Shown one piece after another: positions 47,959-63,078 of a stretch of 64,000 nt of DNA. The notes below the pieces were generated by a model, which saw nothing but the letters and a program-made list of their open reading frames with translations, had not been told where the DNA came from and searched no databases. Position 1 is the first letter of the stretch. Every line of letters starts with the position of its first letter. The stretch is from Dermatophagoides farinae (Eukaryota > Arthropoda > Arachnida > Sarcoptiformes > Pyroglyphidae): assembly GCF_024713945.1 (NCBI RefSeq), contig NC_134681.1, positions 1,922,001 to 1,986,000 of the forward strand, read 5' to 3'. Both the position numbers and the translations under genes were made by a program.

Positions 47959-49497
47959 TTTTTCTTTTCTAAACACGTTTTTCATGGTTTCCTGTTTATA
48001 TAAGAATCTTTTGTATGGATTTTTATAATTTCAGTTGAAGAAAAAAATGAAGAATCTGAATTCGGTTGAAAAATTTGATCATCATCATCATCATCATCAT
48101 CATTTAAATCAGGAAAAAGAATTCTGGAACATTGTCCTAGTGTCTACCAGCCAGCCAGCCAGCCAACTAACAAGCCAGCCTAGCCATATTCATATATGAT
48201 TGTATCAACACACACACACACACACATAAACACGTGACACTAACCAGTCATCATCAACATGATCATTTAATGTCGATCCAAAGAAACTAGAGAATCAAAG
48301 AGAGAAAGAGAAAAAAAACGAAACAGTTGTCGTGTGTGTGTGTATATATATATGAGCGAACCAATTTTAACTAGAAAAACTTTTTCACATTTGTGACATT
48401 GAATAAAATTCGATAAAAATAAATGAGCGAAAGATCAATCTCATCAATGTAAACGATGAATAAAGTAATCAAAAGAACAAAACAAAACGAAAAAAAAAAT
48501 GGTAAATGAAAATGATTCACATGTGAAAGCAGTGTGTGTGTAGTTTTGGTTAGTTAATAAAAATTTTTATTCATACCAAAAAAAAAAGAAAAAAAAATTC
48601 GGGTTCCAGAAACAATAATCATTCTCATTAGTTATGGTCAATAATACAATATATAATAATATAACGACCAATGAGATTAGATGACCGTGTTTGTACACCA
48701 TTTGATTGATGATGACACGTGATGACAATTTATTTATTCTTTCTCTCATTCTCTCTCCATTTAGCTCTGTTTGAATGTTATGAATATTCTAGCAATAAAA
48801 CATTGGAGAAATTTCAGAAAAAAATTTTATTTTATTTTATTTTTGCTGAAATTTATGTCATTTTTACATGTTTTTCATGTTGTTGTCAAATATTTACTTA
48901 ATGTAAATTTTTCAAAAAAAAAAAAATAAGTTGTTCCATTTTACATATACACATGAACAAATATTTTGAAAATTCGTAATTGAAAATTTATATATTTTTT
49001 TTTCTCACAATGACAGCGACAACAAAAACAACATTTTGAGTGTTTAAAATAAACGATTATATAATAACACAGAGTTAGAGAATGAGAAAGTTGGGCAAAT
49101 AAGAAAATGAATAGTGCAAAAATTGTTCAATTAACCATCAAAAAAAAAAAAAAAAAACGAATTACGTTATATTTTTCACGTGAAACATTTTTTTTTTTTG
49201 TCTTTATTGTAATTGTAAATCTATGGGCCATCACTCTCACACTCACACTCACACTCACACATCGAGAAAATCCCTTTGAAATAGTAGTTTTAGGATTTGA
49301 TCCAGGATCGTTCTTTATACACAAATAGTCAGTCCGTCAAATAGTCATTATTTATATAGAAAGTGAATAATAATAATAAGCATTATATTATACAGGCAAA
49401 TAAAAATCAAAATCCAAAATTTTTCAATGGATGAATAAAGCCACAATTGATGCGAATATAATCGGATCGTTTTGATGGCTAGCACGCCATTGTCATT

Positions 49498-49529
<32 letters not shown>

Positions 49530-52500
49530 ATTACGAAATAATAAATCCAGCCACACACACACACACACACACCATAGTCCAGTTAAGTTAAAAGTCGATT
49601 CGTGCACATCAAATTGAATGATGATGTTGGTCGTAGTAGTAGTAATAGAATGGACATTTTGAGAGATAAAAACTTATGGAAATTTTTTTTCTTTTTTATT
49701 TGTTTGTTTGTCATCAATTGCAAATTTCGATTCATTTCCAACCAATCATTGATAGAATGGAATTGAATCAAATCAGATTTAGTTTGTTGTTGTTGTTGAT
49801 CTTTTTGATTTTAGAAAATCAAATTTGATCATTGTTCTGTGTGTGTGTGTGTGTGGGCTTTATAATCTTTTTTTAGCTCTAATAAACTCTATCTGTGTTC
49901 GAGATAAGAAAAAAAGAATCTAGAGAAAAAAAAAATGTAGAAGATGAAAATAATCACTGATCATTGGGTAAATAAACTGGTGTATTTATGTGTGTGTGTG
50001 TGTGTGTGTATGTAGGACACGCGTTTTATTTATTCATTTATTTTTCTGCATCGATGATGATATGCACTAGCCATTTATCCATTCATTGACACACACACAC
50101 ACGTGTTTTCCCATTGACACCTATTTCATTTCGATAATAACAATAATAACAATGGAAAAAACAACAACAACAACAACAACAACAACTGGGCTATATTCAC
50201 GATTGTCTTTTTTTTTCAATCCATCGATCGATGAATTAAATGAATGATACTGAAACAGAAACACGTACGTACGCACGTGATATCTATGTGTGTGTGTGTG
50301 TGTGTTTGCTTTTGTTTTGGGTGTTTTTTTTATCACCATCATCATCTGATCAAATATTTTGCATCGATTAAAAAGTTTTTTTCATTTTTCATTTATTGAT
50401 TATTTATTCATTTGGATTTAGCCAGAAAGTGAGCATGCGATTTGAATTTTTTTTTTATTGACACCAGGTCAAATCAAAAGACAAACTTGGTTCAACTTGA
50501 ATTATTTCAAATTCAATAAATTACAATCATCGTAATCAAAGATTTGTGGTCAGGATTGAGATGATTAGCAGAATCAGCATCAGCAGCAGCAGCAGGGAAA
50601 GATTTGTGAAGAAAGAAAATTAACGTCGATCAAAACCCAAATCATCATCATCATTATGACCAACAGACATAGCCACAACCACAGCAGGTCAATGTTTTTT
50701 TTTTTTTTTTTTTTGATAACGAAAATAAAAAATTATATCACGTTATTATGTTGTAAAAACAAAACAAAAAAAAATCAGAAAAGAATTTCACCCACTTAAT
50801 CTCATCATCATCATCATCATCATCAGGGTTTTTGCTAATCTTTAAAAAAAAAGAAAAAGTTTAATTAAAGCTAATTGATGATGATTATTCGACAACAACC
50901 TGATGTGGATAATATATAATAATAATAATTTGATTAAAATTATAACCAATTTCTTTCCATCTCTTGCTCTCTCTCTGGCCAAGACTTGTTGTTGTTGTTG
51001 TTGGTTTTTTTTTTTGGTAATTTACCAGATTTCAAATGTATTTTTTTTCTGTTCGTTTTGTTCGTTATCTGTTCAATTTTTTTTTTTTTTTGGTTTTTTA
51101 CTAAAACTTAGTCAAGTTTCACCATTACCACCACCAGCACCACCAAACAAACATCATTAATAATAAAACATTAACGCACGCATGTTGTTGATGATCATTG
51201 ATGATGAGAACTGAATTTTTTTTTTCTTTTTTTTGAGAATATCGTGCATTAACCATATCAATTGATGGCTTATTAGAGCATATGATGATGATGATTATGG
51301 CTAGCAAAAACAAAAAATGCTGAATGATGACGATGACGATGAAAAGTGAGGTAATAAACTAGCCAGGTGATTTATGATATTATTTTCATCACCAACCAAC
51401 CAGCAAAAAAAAAACAGCGACTAACCAATCAACAACAATAACAATGAACGGCCGATGAACAACAAATTATTATAACCACTATTAAAATACAATAGACCTA
51501 GGGTGAAAATAGGCGAAAAAAAAATTCACCAAATTCTAGCGAAAAAAAAAACGTTACTGTCGCTGATGAAAGATAACCATTAGATGATATGATCTATAGA
51601 ATCTATTGACGAAGTTGGATAAAAAAACATTTTATTCGCGGCTATTTTTTTCACTGTTTTTTGTTCTTATCTGTCTAATCTATTTATTTATGCGCAGTAC
51701 ACCTTTATCAAAATCTTTGTCTCTAATTCTGATGATGATTGATCAGGATCAGGTAATCAAGATCTGATTATCATTTTACAACGGTGTGATTATTAATCCA
51801 CTCATCATCATCGTTATAATCATCATCCGTTGTAATAATGATAATGGATCCTCGAACATTTGTTGATTACATCTATATCCATCCATTTACCACCTCCACA
51901 ATAACAAAGATTAACCCAAATTAACTGAAGAAAAAAAAAATACACTCAGTTTGATTAAAAAATAAAAACTAAACACGGTATCCATCCAATATAGCACGTG
52001 ACTTTTGATTTTGTTTGTTTGTTTTTGTTTTTGTTTTGTCGTGCAATTTTTTTCCTACTTTACTACTTTTTTGCTTCGATTGATTTAATCTAATCAGATA
52101 AACAAAAACTCCAAATACACACTAATCATGTATATATAGATTTTGATCTTCAAAAAATCTTGCCATAACCAAATAATATATTGATCATTGATTGAACATA
52201 TTGAACGACAGATTATCAATCAAAATGATTTTTTTTTTAGACCTTGACGAATTGTTCATCTTGATTGCCATTTTCTTTCACCTGCCATTTTTGTATTGTG
52301 ATTGTAATTGTGTAATTTGTCCAGATTGAAACTTGAAAAACATACACTGGGTGTGTGTCAATCAAAACAAAAAAAATGCGAAAATTCAAATATGACGTTA
52401 TTTTTGGTTCCAAAAACAAAAAAAAAAGATTGTAATGTTTGTGAAGCAAAAAAAAATTTTTTTTTTTTTTTTGGAATTTCCGTATCTCATTTACTTTTAA

Positions 52501-55500
52501 AAAGTCTTATCAACTTGATTATCATTTTGATATGAATCAAACAAAACAAAACAAAAAAATGATGACACGAACAAGACAAATTCGTGAATTAAAAAAAAAA
52601 AAAAACAAAGAAAAAAATATCGGTTATCATAATAACGATAACGATATATCTGAATAGATCATTATTATCATAACTTTTTTTTCGGATTTACAACTTTGAC
52701 TGTACTTGTGTAGTTGTCGTTGATTATGATCACATCATCATTTTTTTTTTCCATCAATGAAAACAACACAAAAATCGCCATTAAAAATCTATTTTTATTT
52801 TTTTTTCTTGAACAAGAGAAAACCATACCCCAAATAAAAAAAAAAAATATTACATGATCACAATTCTTCGATCAAGGATAGATTATCGATGCTGATGATG
52901 ATGATGATGAAATGTGAATTGATAAACGAAGAAAAAAGGTGAGAGATGAACAACAACAACAACAACAACAACTACAACAGCAAAAACAACTGATACAATC
53001 TCTGATTCGTGTGTTTGTGTGTGTGTGTCTTGATTATCCATTGTGTAATATTTTTTTATTTTTTTTTTATTTTTGCTTGTTTACAACAACAACAACAACA
53101 AAATATTCGGTGTATCCATTCTGTTGAATAAATGGAAATTTTTCTTTTTCATTTATTCATTCATCAACAACAACAACAACAACAGAAAAAAAATTACAAG
53201 CCGATAATGATGATGCTAACAAGCGGCCGCTGCTGCTGCTGCTGCTTGTTGTTATGACTTTTCTGTCTATTATGCCGCATCATTATCATCATCATCATCA
53301 TCATCATCGATTGATGAATATACAATAATAACGGGTAAGGCAAAAAAGAAAATGTTCGGCGGACACACGTTTTTTTTCTTCTTTTGTTTTTTCATCATCA
53401 TCATCATCATCATCATCATGATAATCATGTAAATCTTTTGATCAATTGAAAAATAATAATAATGAAAAAAAAACAGGATTCTCACATTTATTATTAAAAG
53501 TTCTAGGTAATAGAAAGATAATAAGATTGGTGCCCTCGAAAAATTCCCTCTTTGAAAAAAAAACACAAAACAAAATAGAAATGACCACCACCATCACCAT
53601 ATTACCACCATTCATTCATTCAAAGATCATTTATATTGATCATCATTATCTTGTTCTCGACACCTTTGATGTGTGTGTGTGTAAACGGAATTTCGGTGAA
53701 AAAAAAAATAGTTTTTTTTTCTTCACTTTGTTCATGATGATCACTAACAATGGCTCGTTAGCGGTGTGATTTGTTTTTTTCTGTTTTTTTTGTTGTTGTT
53801 GTTGTTGTTTCGGTCATTATTTCAGTAAATTTACATCACACCAAGGCCATAGGTTAAATGTTATTGTTATCGTCGATGTTGATGATGATCATGATGATGA
53901 TGATATTGATGTTAACAAGAATCTCATCATCATCATCATGATGATGACGGTGACGGTTGATGATAAGACAATCGTAGGATAAACAGGTGATAATGTAAAG
54001 ATTTTCTACGAATTAAAAGATTGTGTTTTTTTTTCTTTATTGCTGTTGAATGATAAATTAAAATAGTGAAAAAAAAGGTGTAGCTTTCATTGATTGATTG
54101 ATTGTGTGATTTACGTTTTTTAAATTTAAAAAAAAAATCTATTAGCATTTCTGTGTGTTTTTTGAAAAAAATTTCAAGCCAAAAAAAAAATCAAAATTCC
54201 GATTTTTGTTTGTTTTTTTTTGTTTTGCGAAAAAAAATATTTTTTACTTTGGATAATTTGTCTTTGTCGTTTTTGTTTTTGTTTCACTCTGTGAATGACA
54301 AGCCAATCCAATGATTTTTGACTTTTTTTGTTGTTGTTGTTGTTGTTGCTCTGGAAGAAATCAATTTAATGTTTGCATGTAATTAAATTTTCGTCGTCAT
54401 CATCATCATCGTCGTCGTCGTCGTTGTCGTTAACATTGGTGTGGAGCAAAAAAAAATCAAATCTAATCAAATTTAATTGACTAAAACTAAATTAAACTGA
54501 CGACTACGGCAACAACAACAACAACAACAACAACTTTTCACTAACTGACTGGCTAGAGTTTTTTTTTATTCTCGACGAAAAAAAAATCCAATTTGAATTG
54601 CTGAACATTTTTTTTTCTCTACTTTTTTTCTAGCCAGATTTTCAATTTTAAATATCATGGTGGCCATTTTATTTATGCATTTGTCTGTTTAATCAACAAC
54701 AACAACAACAACAACTTTATTTGATATATGATGATGATGATGATGATGAAAGTATCGAGTATACACCTGAGTGTGTGTGATGCAGTGTAATTAATACATT
54801 TGCAAGTAAAATGGCAATTTATGTGCCATTTATCAACATGTTTTTTTTTTTGGTGAATTTTTGAAAATTTTGTATTTTTTTTCTTTTGCATTTTTTAATT
54901 TAATTTTCCAATTTTCATTCATCTATGAATTCCTACAGCTGAGGATGATCAATCGCATTGGCATATTCTTTTTTTTCCCTCACCCCATTCGAAAAAAAAG
55001 GATACAACGACCTTTTTCATCGACATCGGTGTTAATGTTTTTTTTTGTTTTGTTTTGTTTTGTTTTTTTTGCACATTTTAATTACACAAGCTAATTATTA
55101 TTATTGTGAAAATGGTAAAGAAAAAAAACACAATATATAATTAATCGATAGAGCCGAAAAAAAAACAATAGAAACGTTGATGATTAACCGATGATGATGG
55201 TGATAAATGATTGTTTTTTTTTCATTTGAGAGTAAAAAAGGTGTTAAGTGTGTGTATGTGTGTGAATGCGTGCAAAATGAGCAGAAAAAAATGGGATGGC
55301 CAAAACAATACAAAAAAAAACAATATGAAGAAGCGTTACATTTGAAACAGACAAAAAAAAACACTTAACAAAAACCGCCACAATTTGGGCGTCACATTCA
55401 AATCATCATCATCATCATCATCATGTATAATTGCACGAATTATTATCACATCATTTTTGTTGTTGTTGTTGTTGCCTTCAAAAGAAAACAACAACAACAT

Positions 55501-56083
55501 GCAATGCACACGATCAAATTATTTTTGTTACAATTAGATTCTAGAATTCTTTCAATTTCACTAATATTCTTGCCATCATCATCATCATTGTTTTCAAGAT
55601 TTATTCATTCATTCATCATTGTCATTGTGAAGATTCCGTTTTATAATTATAAATTCTTGTTGTTGTCGTTGTTGTTGTTTTTGTTTTCAGAATTACAGAT
55701 TAATTAGAAATTTTTTTCTTTTAATTTCTTTTAATTTTAAAATTTTCAAAAACATCATTGTTTCCAAACGACTAAGATCACCTTGAATAGAAAGAAAACA
55801 AAAAAAAAATTGTAAATCAATGACAATGAATGACAAAATTCTCATTGAGATAAGAAAGAATCCAATGAAAATCAGAAAAAAAGTACACACAAATCTCTCT
55901 CTCACACTCTGTTTGATCAAAATGTACATTACAAACACACACACATATATATAGTATATAGGTCCGAATTTTGTTCAACTATTTTTGATGCTAAAAATCA
56001 TGATAGTGCGTGTGTTCTGCATTCTCTCGGTGTATTTTCTCTATTCATTGAGTTCATTGCTTTTACTCACTCACACATTCACT

Positions 56084-56114
<31 letters not shown>

Positions 56115-58217
56115 GTGATATTACATAGTTAGATAGATAGATTGTAAGCGGGGGCGATGACTACAATCATCATCATCATCGAACATCATGATGATGATGA
56201 TGATAATAATGATAATGATAATGTTTCCTAAAAAAAAAAATTGTTTCATTCAACATTACATACAGAACAAAATAGATAGTCGTCTCTTATCATTATATAA
56301 CACACTAGCAACGACAACAACAACACATCAGACACACAATTGTATATGCCACACACCATCATATACACAATGGATGTTGCCGCATCTTTCTCTTTTATTC
56401 GTTTCCATCATCATACTCGTACACACACACACAAACCATTAATAAAAGTTAAGTTTTCCTAAATTCGAGCAGCATCCATTCATTCATTCATTCATTCGTC
56501 TGTTCATCATCAAATAACAATTCAATGTGAAAGCTTGTGTTATGTTTTGCAATAGAATCAAGGCTATGTATCCATCATTTGGATTCGTATTTTTTTTTCT
56601 TCTTCTTTTCATTTTTAGTTTGTATCATTTTTTTTATATTTGGTTTGTAGAAAATACTGATGATGGACCTACCTCCACACCCACACCCACACACACACAC
56701 ACAAAGATTGAAGATTCTTTGGAATTCTTTCATGAAAAAAGCATTTCTGGTCAATTCTATGTTTTGGTGTGTGTGCGTAGATTCTGTGGAAATCCAAATC
56801 GTTAGGGTGGAGAACGATCATCATGATGATGATGATGACGATGATGATAGATTCTGTGATATAGCAGCAGCATATAAACTATGATAAGATTTTTTTCCGT
56901 TGATTTTAACTTGATTCTTCAGTAATAAAAAAAACTGTAAACAAACAAAAAGATATTCACTCTATATATATACATGCAGTTCCATAAAGGTTTCGTCGTT
57001 TTTTTTTTTGGTTTGTTTGTCGCACATGCGTATGAAAAAACGCACAAATACACACACACAAACATTGTGATGGTTGATTGTGAAATTTTGAATTTTAAAA
57101 AAGTCAAGTTCTTGTTCCATTATCATCATCATCAACGACAAAAATATCCGGTGGTAGGAAACTAAAAAAAAAAATTCAGTAATTTGATTGCTTTTTTTCC
57201 ACTTTTCCAAATTCTTTGAAGAAAAAAAAGTCATTTATTATAAAATCTAATTGTTTTTTTTTCTCCCTGAATGTTTGTTTGTGCAATTTTGATTTTATTT
57301 TATTTTTTTCATTCATTTTCACTGAGCAGTAGCAGCAGCAAAAAACATTGATGATGATGATCAAAGATCAATTATTTTGTCATGTTGTAGTTGTCATTTT
57401 CATTGATCCCTGATCATTCAATCATGATGATGATCACTATATGAGGATTATGAATTGAACAACAACAACAACAACAAAGATCCAATCAATTTGATTTCCA
57501 TTTGTATTTATTTGACCGGATTTTTTTTTCATGTCTTGTTGGATTAAATGTAGTGTATGGAAATCTTTATTCAGATGCAAAGGTTGCAAAGGCATTCCAT
57601 TTTGTTTTTTTTTTTTTTTTTTTTGGTGAATGTTTGACATTCTTGGAACCAAAAAAAAAAACAAGAAAAAAATCTTGATTTTATTTCAAATCAAATCAAA
57701 AATGAAAAAAAAAATCATTCAAGTTGAAACCGAAACGAAAATGGAAACTTTTTATTTTTCTTATCTTGAAAACAAAAACAAACGAAAAAAAGAAAAAGTT
57801 TTTTTGTTGTTCTTGTTGTTGTCTGTTTTTTTGTTTTGTTTTGTTTGATCATATTTGATCCTCGATTCTTTGTCTGACTGATTCATTCATTCTTTGTTTT
57901 TTTTTTCTTCTCTTCTCTTGTGTCATTTTTTTTTCTCTGCCAAAGTTTTTCAAAACGCAGAAACTTTCCATAAAAAAAATCGGTTGAATTGAGTACGGTA
58001 ATCAAGAACCAGAATTTCATTCTCCACAAAATCAACAAAAAAAAAAGAAAAGAAAAACGCACGATTCAAAGATGCGTGTCCAAAGATGCAGAGCACCAGA
58101 AAAAAAAACTGGAAGAAGAAAAGAAAAAAAAACCTAGAAACTAGAATCAGAAAAAAAAACGTTTCTCTTTTTTTTGAATGGAACGATTTCTGTTTTTTCT
58201 TTATGTTTCTTGCGTTC

Positions 58218-58222
<5 letters not shown>

Positions 58223-58253
<31 letters not shown>
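58223..58253. repeat. (CA)n microsatellite
   Basis: About 15 CA units in T-rich sequence. Confidence 0.9.
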
Positions 58254-58254
<1 letters not shown>

Positions 58255-58474
58255 CATTCACATTCAATGGGCTTTTCTTATCTTTCATTTTTTTTCATCG
58301 TTGTCGATGTTTTGTTGTTGTTGTTGTTTCATTTAGTTTTGCTTTCAAAAGAAAGAAAAAAAACACTATATATATGTATGACCCATACAACACACACACA
58401 CACAGTGAGACAGAAAAATGTTCCTGAAACATGAACTATCTTTCTATATAAATCAAATGTTCTTTTGAAAGTTG

Positions 58475-58506
<32 letters not shown>

Positions 58507-61500
58507 ATAGCAAACACAGAATACAGATGAATTCTTTGTCCCGATTCTGGGTATTTTTTTTTCTCTCTTGGCGTTTGTGTTTCTTTACACTGCTGTCATC
58601 ATCATCATTATTATTATTATTGGTAGGAAAAGCCATTTCTTTTGATTTCACTTTTTCTATATGGTCCAATGAATGCATGGTTTTCATTTTTGTTTCATTT
58701 TTTTGCATTCTTTTTTTCATGATGATGATGTTGATGATGATGATGGCGGTCTTATCTCTACCTTTTTTTCTTTTTTTTCGTTTCCTTTCTTTTTTCTTTT
58801 CTCTCTCACTCTCTTTTTGTGTGTGTATGTCTGTGTTTTGGTTCCAGGAACCACCAAAGTCCAAAAAAAACTAAACTGTGCTCTGTCTGAATAGAAAACG
58901 ATCATTTTTTTCTGACATTTTTTTTCTTCTTCTTCTTCTTTGATGATGATGATGATGATCGAATTGAATTGAATTGAATCGTAAATGTAGAAAAAAAATG
59001 AAATGAAATTCCAACTAGAAATCCATCATTATCATCATCATGATGGCCATCAATGCCTGTGTGTGTGTGTGTGTGTGGGCGTGTGGTTCCAAGAATACGG
59101 ATAAAAGAGAAATATTTCATGGACATAATGATGATGATGATAAGTTTCAAAAATATTTCCGTAAACTTTTATAAAAAATTTTCATTTCCTTTTTCATAGA
59201 ACGTTTGGTTTTGCCTTATCGATTCGTAGAAACTGGATCCTTTTGCATGGTTTTTTTTAAGAAAAAAACCCAAAGAAAAAAATTTTTTTTTTCTTCAAAA
59301 ATTCACATTTCAATGATTAAATTAAGTAACTAACCGAGTTCCTATCCACTATAGTCACAAGATTTTTTTTTCCACTTTTCCTACTTCTTCATTTTCATCA
59401 TTCAGTCATTTATTATTATATAACCATCGAAAAACGAAATTTTTCTTGTCATCTCTCATAAATCATTCTGTTTGGTATTTTTTTTTCTCTCGTCTTTTTG
59501 TTTTTTGTTTTTTATTTTCATTCAACCACGTACACTATATATATAAACAATTCTGTTCAGGTTTCGTTTTTATTCTTGGCCATTTTTTTTTTTGATTTTT
59601 TTTTCATACGCAACTAAATATTGAGGGTGGGCAACTGTTTGTTGTTGTTGTTTTTGTTTGTTTTGTTTCTTTTATCTCATCTTATTCTATTCTGGGCCGT
59701 TATTATTATTATTATTTGGAATGAATTTTGTCCACGACAAAGATGGATTTGCCATGAATAATGTTCTTGATAGTTAAATGTTAATATTATGGAAAGAAAT
59801 GGCCGAAAAAAAGAATGTTTTTTCCATCTATCCATTTATCTATCTATCCATCTACCCAAAAAAATGCCGTTGTTCTTGTTGTCGATAATGATGATGATGA
59901 TGATAATACTGAATGATCATCTAATTTTCAGCAGTGGTAGCAGTAGTAGTAGTAGTAGTGGTAGCTTCGGACTATTCTTCTTTCCCTTTTACGTAATGAT
60001 TCTTGTTTCGTTTTATTCTTGGAACACACACACACACACAATTTATATAATAAAAAGATAGAAAAAAATGTAACCGAATTGGAATTGGAAAAAAAAGAAT
60101 TTTTTTTTTCGTTAATGATCATGATCCGATATATCGATAATGTTGGGATATTGTGTTTTTTTTTTACTTTTTGCTTTCAACCCAAAAGAATATTCTTCTT
60201 CTGCATTGGCTTTTCTCAGCTATGTCTTTATTTTTTATGTATTTTGTAAATATTTTTTTTCCTCTTTGTTGGTTTTTCTTTTTTTCATCATCATCATCAT
60301 AAATGGATATTATAGATTCAAATTTAGATGAAATGATTCGATGTCATCATCATTATGATCATCGATATATTATATATAGCCCAAAATAATAATGATCATC
60401 ATCATCATTAAGATGCTGTATTTTTTTTTTTTTTGGCTGCAACAGCATACAAACAAAAATGGTAGTCCATTATAATGATAATGATGATCGTCGTATGGCA
60501 TTTATATACACACCAATAATGATAATAATGTCCCGATGGATGAAAGAAAGAAAAAAAGACGAAAAGAAAAAGATTTCAATCATAAAACATGATCCATAAA
60601 TGATAATAATAATGGAACGAAAAAAAAATGCTTCGAAAGAAAATGCGAAATATTTTCGTTTCTTTTTCTTTTGGACGCATTATCACCAATCATTATTGCT
60701 TGTTGATGATCCATCCATCCATCCATCCATTATCATCATCATTATCATCATCAGAAGCTAGAAATGTTTATGTTTATTTTTTTTCTGATAATTTAAAAGA
60801 AAATTAGCTCATCATCATCATTATCTGATGATCATGATCATGATGGGGTTTTTATTCAATGTATTTAGTCAGGTAAAACACAAACAAACAAACAAACAAA
60901 ATGCATGGCATTTTGATTGATAAAGTTTTTATTTTATTTTTCAGTTACAATTTCGGCTATTTCAAAAAAAAAAAAAAATCTTTTCTTTTTGTTACACAGT
61001 CGGATGATCAGATATGAATTGAATTTTTTTTTTTTTTTTTTTTTTTTGATTTTAATGTCTGATTTTTGAAAAGTTTATTTGTTTGTTTATACTTGTCGTC
61101 TTTTTCTTTAGTTTTTTTTTTTTTTTTTTTGATTTTGATTATTTCATTTACCTATTATATCGTGACCGTATCATCATCATCATCATCAAATATTATGATG
61201 ATGATGAATAAGATGAGAAAAAGAAAAATTGAGTATCATCACCATCATCATCGTCAAATCATAATATTTTTTTTTTTATTCATTTGACATTTGATACATT
61301 GAAATTTGTTTTTTTTTTCTCTTTATCATAATAATCACATATTTTTTTGTTTGTTTGTTTGAATTTGTACACTTTATGTGTTTTCGCAAAAAAAAAATCT
61401 ACAAAATACAAAGTTTTTTTTATTTGCCCGAAAAAAAAACAGAAACAAAAACGAAATGACCAGTGTAAAGATACACAGACATGATGTATCTATTTTTTTT

Positions 61501-61772
61501 TCTTCATCTTATTCTTACTACATTGGATCATTATCAGATTTCACATTTTACAACACACACACACACACACACACGCAGAAAATCATTATTTTCGCATTTA
61601 TAAAAAAAATGTGTGTGTGCTTGGTGGTTTGTTTGTCTTTTTTTTTTTTTTGATGATGACAATTTTTGTTTTTTATTTTTATTATTATTATGATGATGAT
61701 GATGATGATCATATCTTATATAAAAGTGGCTAGTATTATTGATGATATCTAAATGGATGTTTAGACATCATT

Positions 61773-61804
<32 letters not shown>

Positions 61805-62736
61805 GTTGAATTGGATTAATTATTTATTTTATGATTTTGTTTTGATGAAATGAAAAAAAAAATTTAAAATTTTTTCTCAATTTTTTTTTTTAATTGTTGC
61901 GATAATTATTATTGCTGCCGCTGCTGTGATGCTTTGACAACATCATTTGATGCGGTTTTCGGCATTTTTTCTGTTTTTTGTTTTGTACTTATGATCATGA
62001 TGATGAACCAAAAATTTCAGATTCTTTATCAAGAAAAAAGAAAAAAAAATTTTATTCCATGTCAAATCAGCATCTTGCTCACTCGATGTATATCATCATC
62101 ATCATCATCACCAAAGATGACGTTTTTTTTTTAATTTTCATCCATTTCCATATCTTGTGACATGAATTTTCTTTTGCATCGTTTTTTCTGCTACATTCGT
62201 CAACGTTTATCATCATCATCATCATCATCATATCTTTATGTTTGTTGTCATATGTAATTATTAAAATTTAAAAATTTTTTTTTCCAATTTAACCAAAGTT
62301 GTGCATGACAATTATCAATTTGTCATATTGAAAAAAAAACCACGACGACTACGACAACGACGATAATAAAAATTTTGTGACAAATTATGTGAAAAGAATT
62401 TGATTTTTTCTCCACAAAAATTATTTTTATTTCTGCTTGATTCAGTGACCAATTCCTTTCACGGAATGGAATGAAATGGTCAACAATGAATTTGGATGAA
62501 ATTTCTTTTCTACTTATTATTATTACCAATGTAAAAATTATGACCAAAACTTGAATTTGAATGTCTTGTTTTCTCTTACTTTGGCGAACAAAAAATCATC
62601 TTTTTTAGCAATCAAAAATGCAAAATCTTTTTTTTTCTCTACTTGTGTATATACTAAACTAAACAGCTAAAATGATAATGTTCGGAATGTTTTTATTTTT
62701 TTGCTTCGTTTCTGTATTTCGCAAATGACAACGATA

Positions 62737-62768
<32 letters not shown>

Positions 62769-63050
62769 GATAAAAAAAATTATGACTTTTTATATCGATG
62801 TTCGTTTGGAGAATATAAACATCATCATCATCATTATTTTATCAAAAACTTTCAATCATCAATTGTCATCGTCATCATCCATGACCGATAATGATAATGA
62901 TGATGATGACAAATTCTATTCGTTTCTTGTCATTTTATTCAGGTGACATTTCGTTGTTGTTGCTGTTGCTGTTACTGTATTGAAGGCATAAAAAATTGAA
63001 AATTTTTTTTTTCGAAATTTGAAAAAAAAATAAATTCAAGCTCCTGTCAC

Positions 63051-63078
63051 TTACTCACTCACTCACTCACTCACTCAC
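63051..63078. repeat. (CTCA)n microsatellite
   Basis: About seven ACTC/CTCA tetramers, a less common repeat class here. Confidence 0.9.

Noticed and set aside
49216-49300. Possible tRNA-like T-arm (GGATTTGATCC) near a CTCACA repeat
   Set aside because: No acceptor stem, D-arm or anticodon arm could be built around it. No tRNA or rRNA gene was found in the window.
56527-56805. 92-codon frame beginning MKACVMFCNRIKAMYPSFG
   Set aside because: Only the first twenty residues look mixed; the rest follows TTTTCTT, ACACCC and ACAC repeats, with no homology I recognise.
58848-58860. Perfect palindrome GGTTCCAGGAACC
   Set aside because: A single short palindrome in repeat-rich sequence without partner sites or a nearby gene; insufficient to call a regulatory site.
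63051-63078. Regular tetramer repeats considered as a CRISPR-type array
   Set aside because: Pure tandem repeats with no unique spacers; these are microsatellites in a eukaryotic genome.
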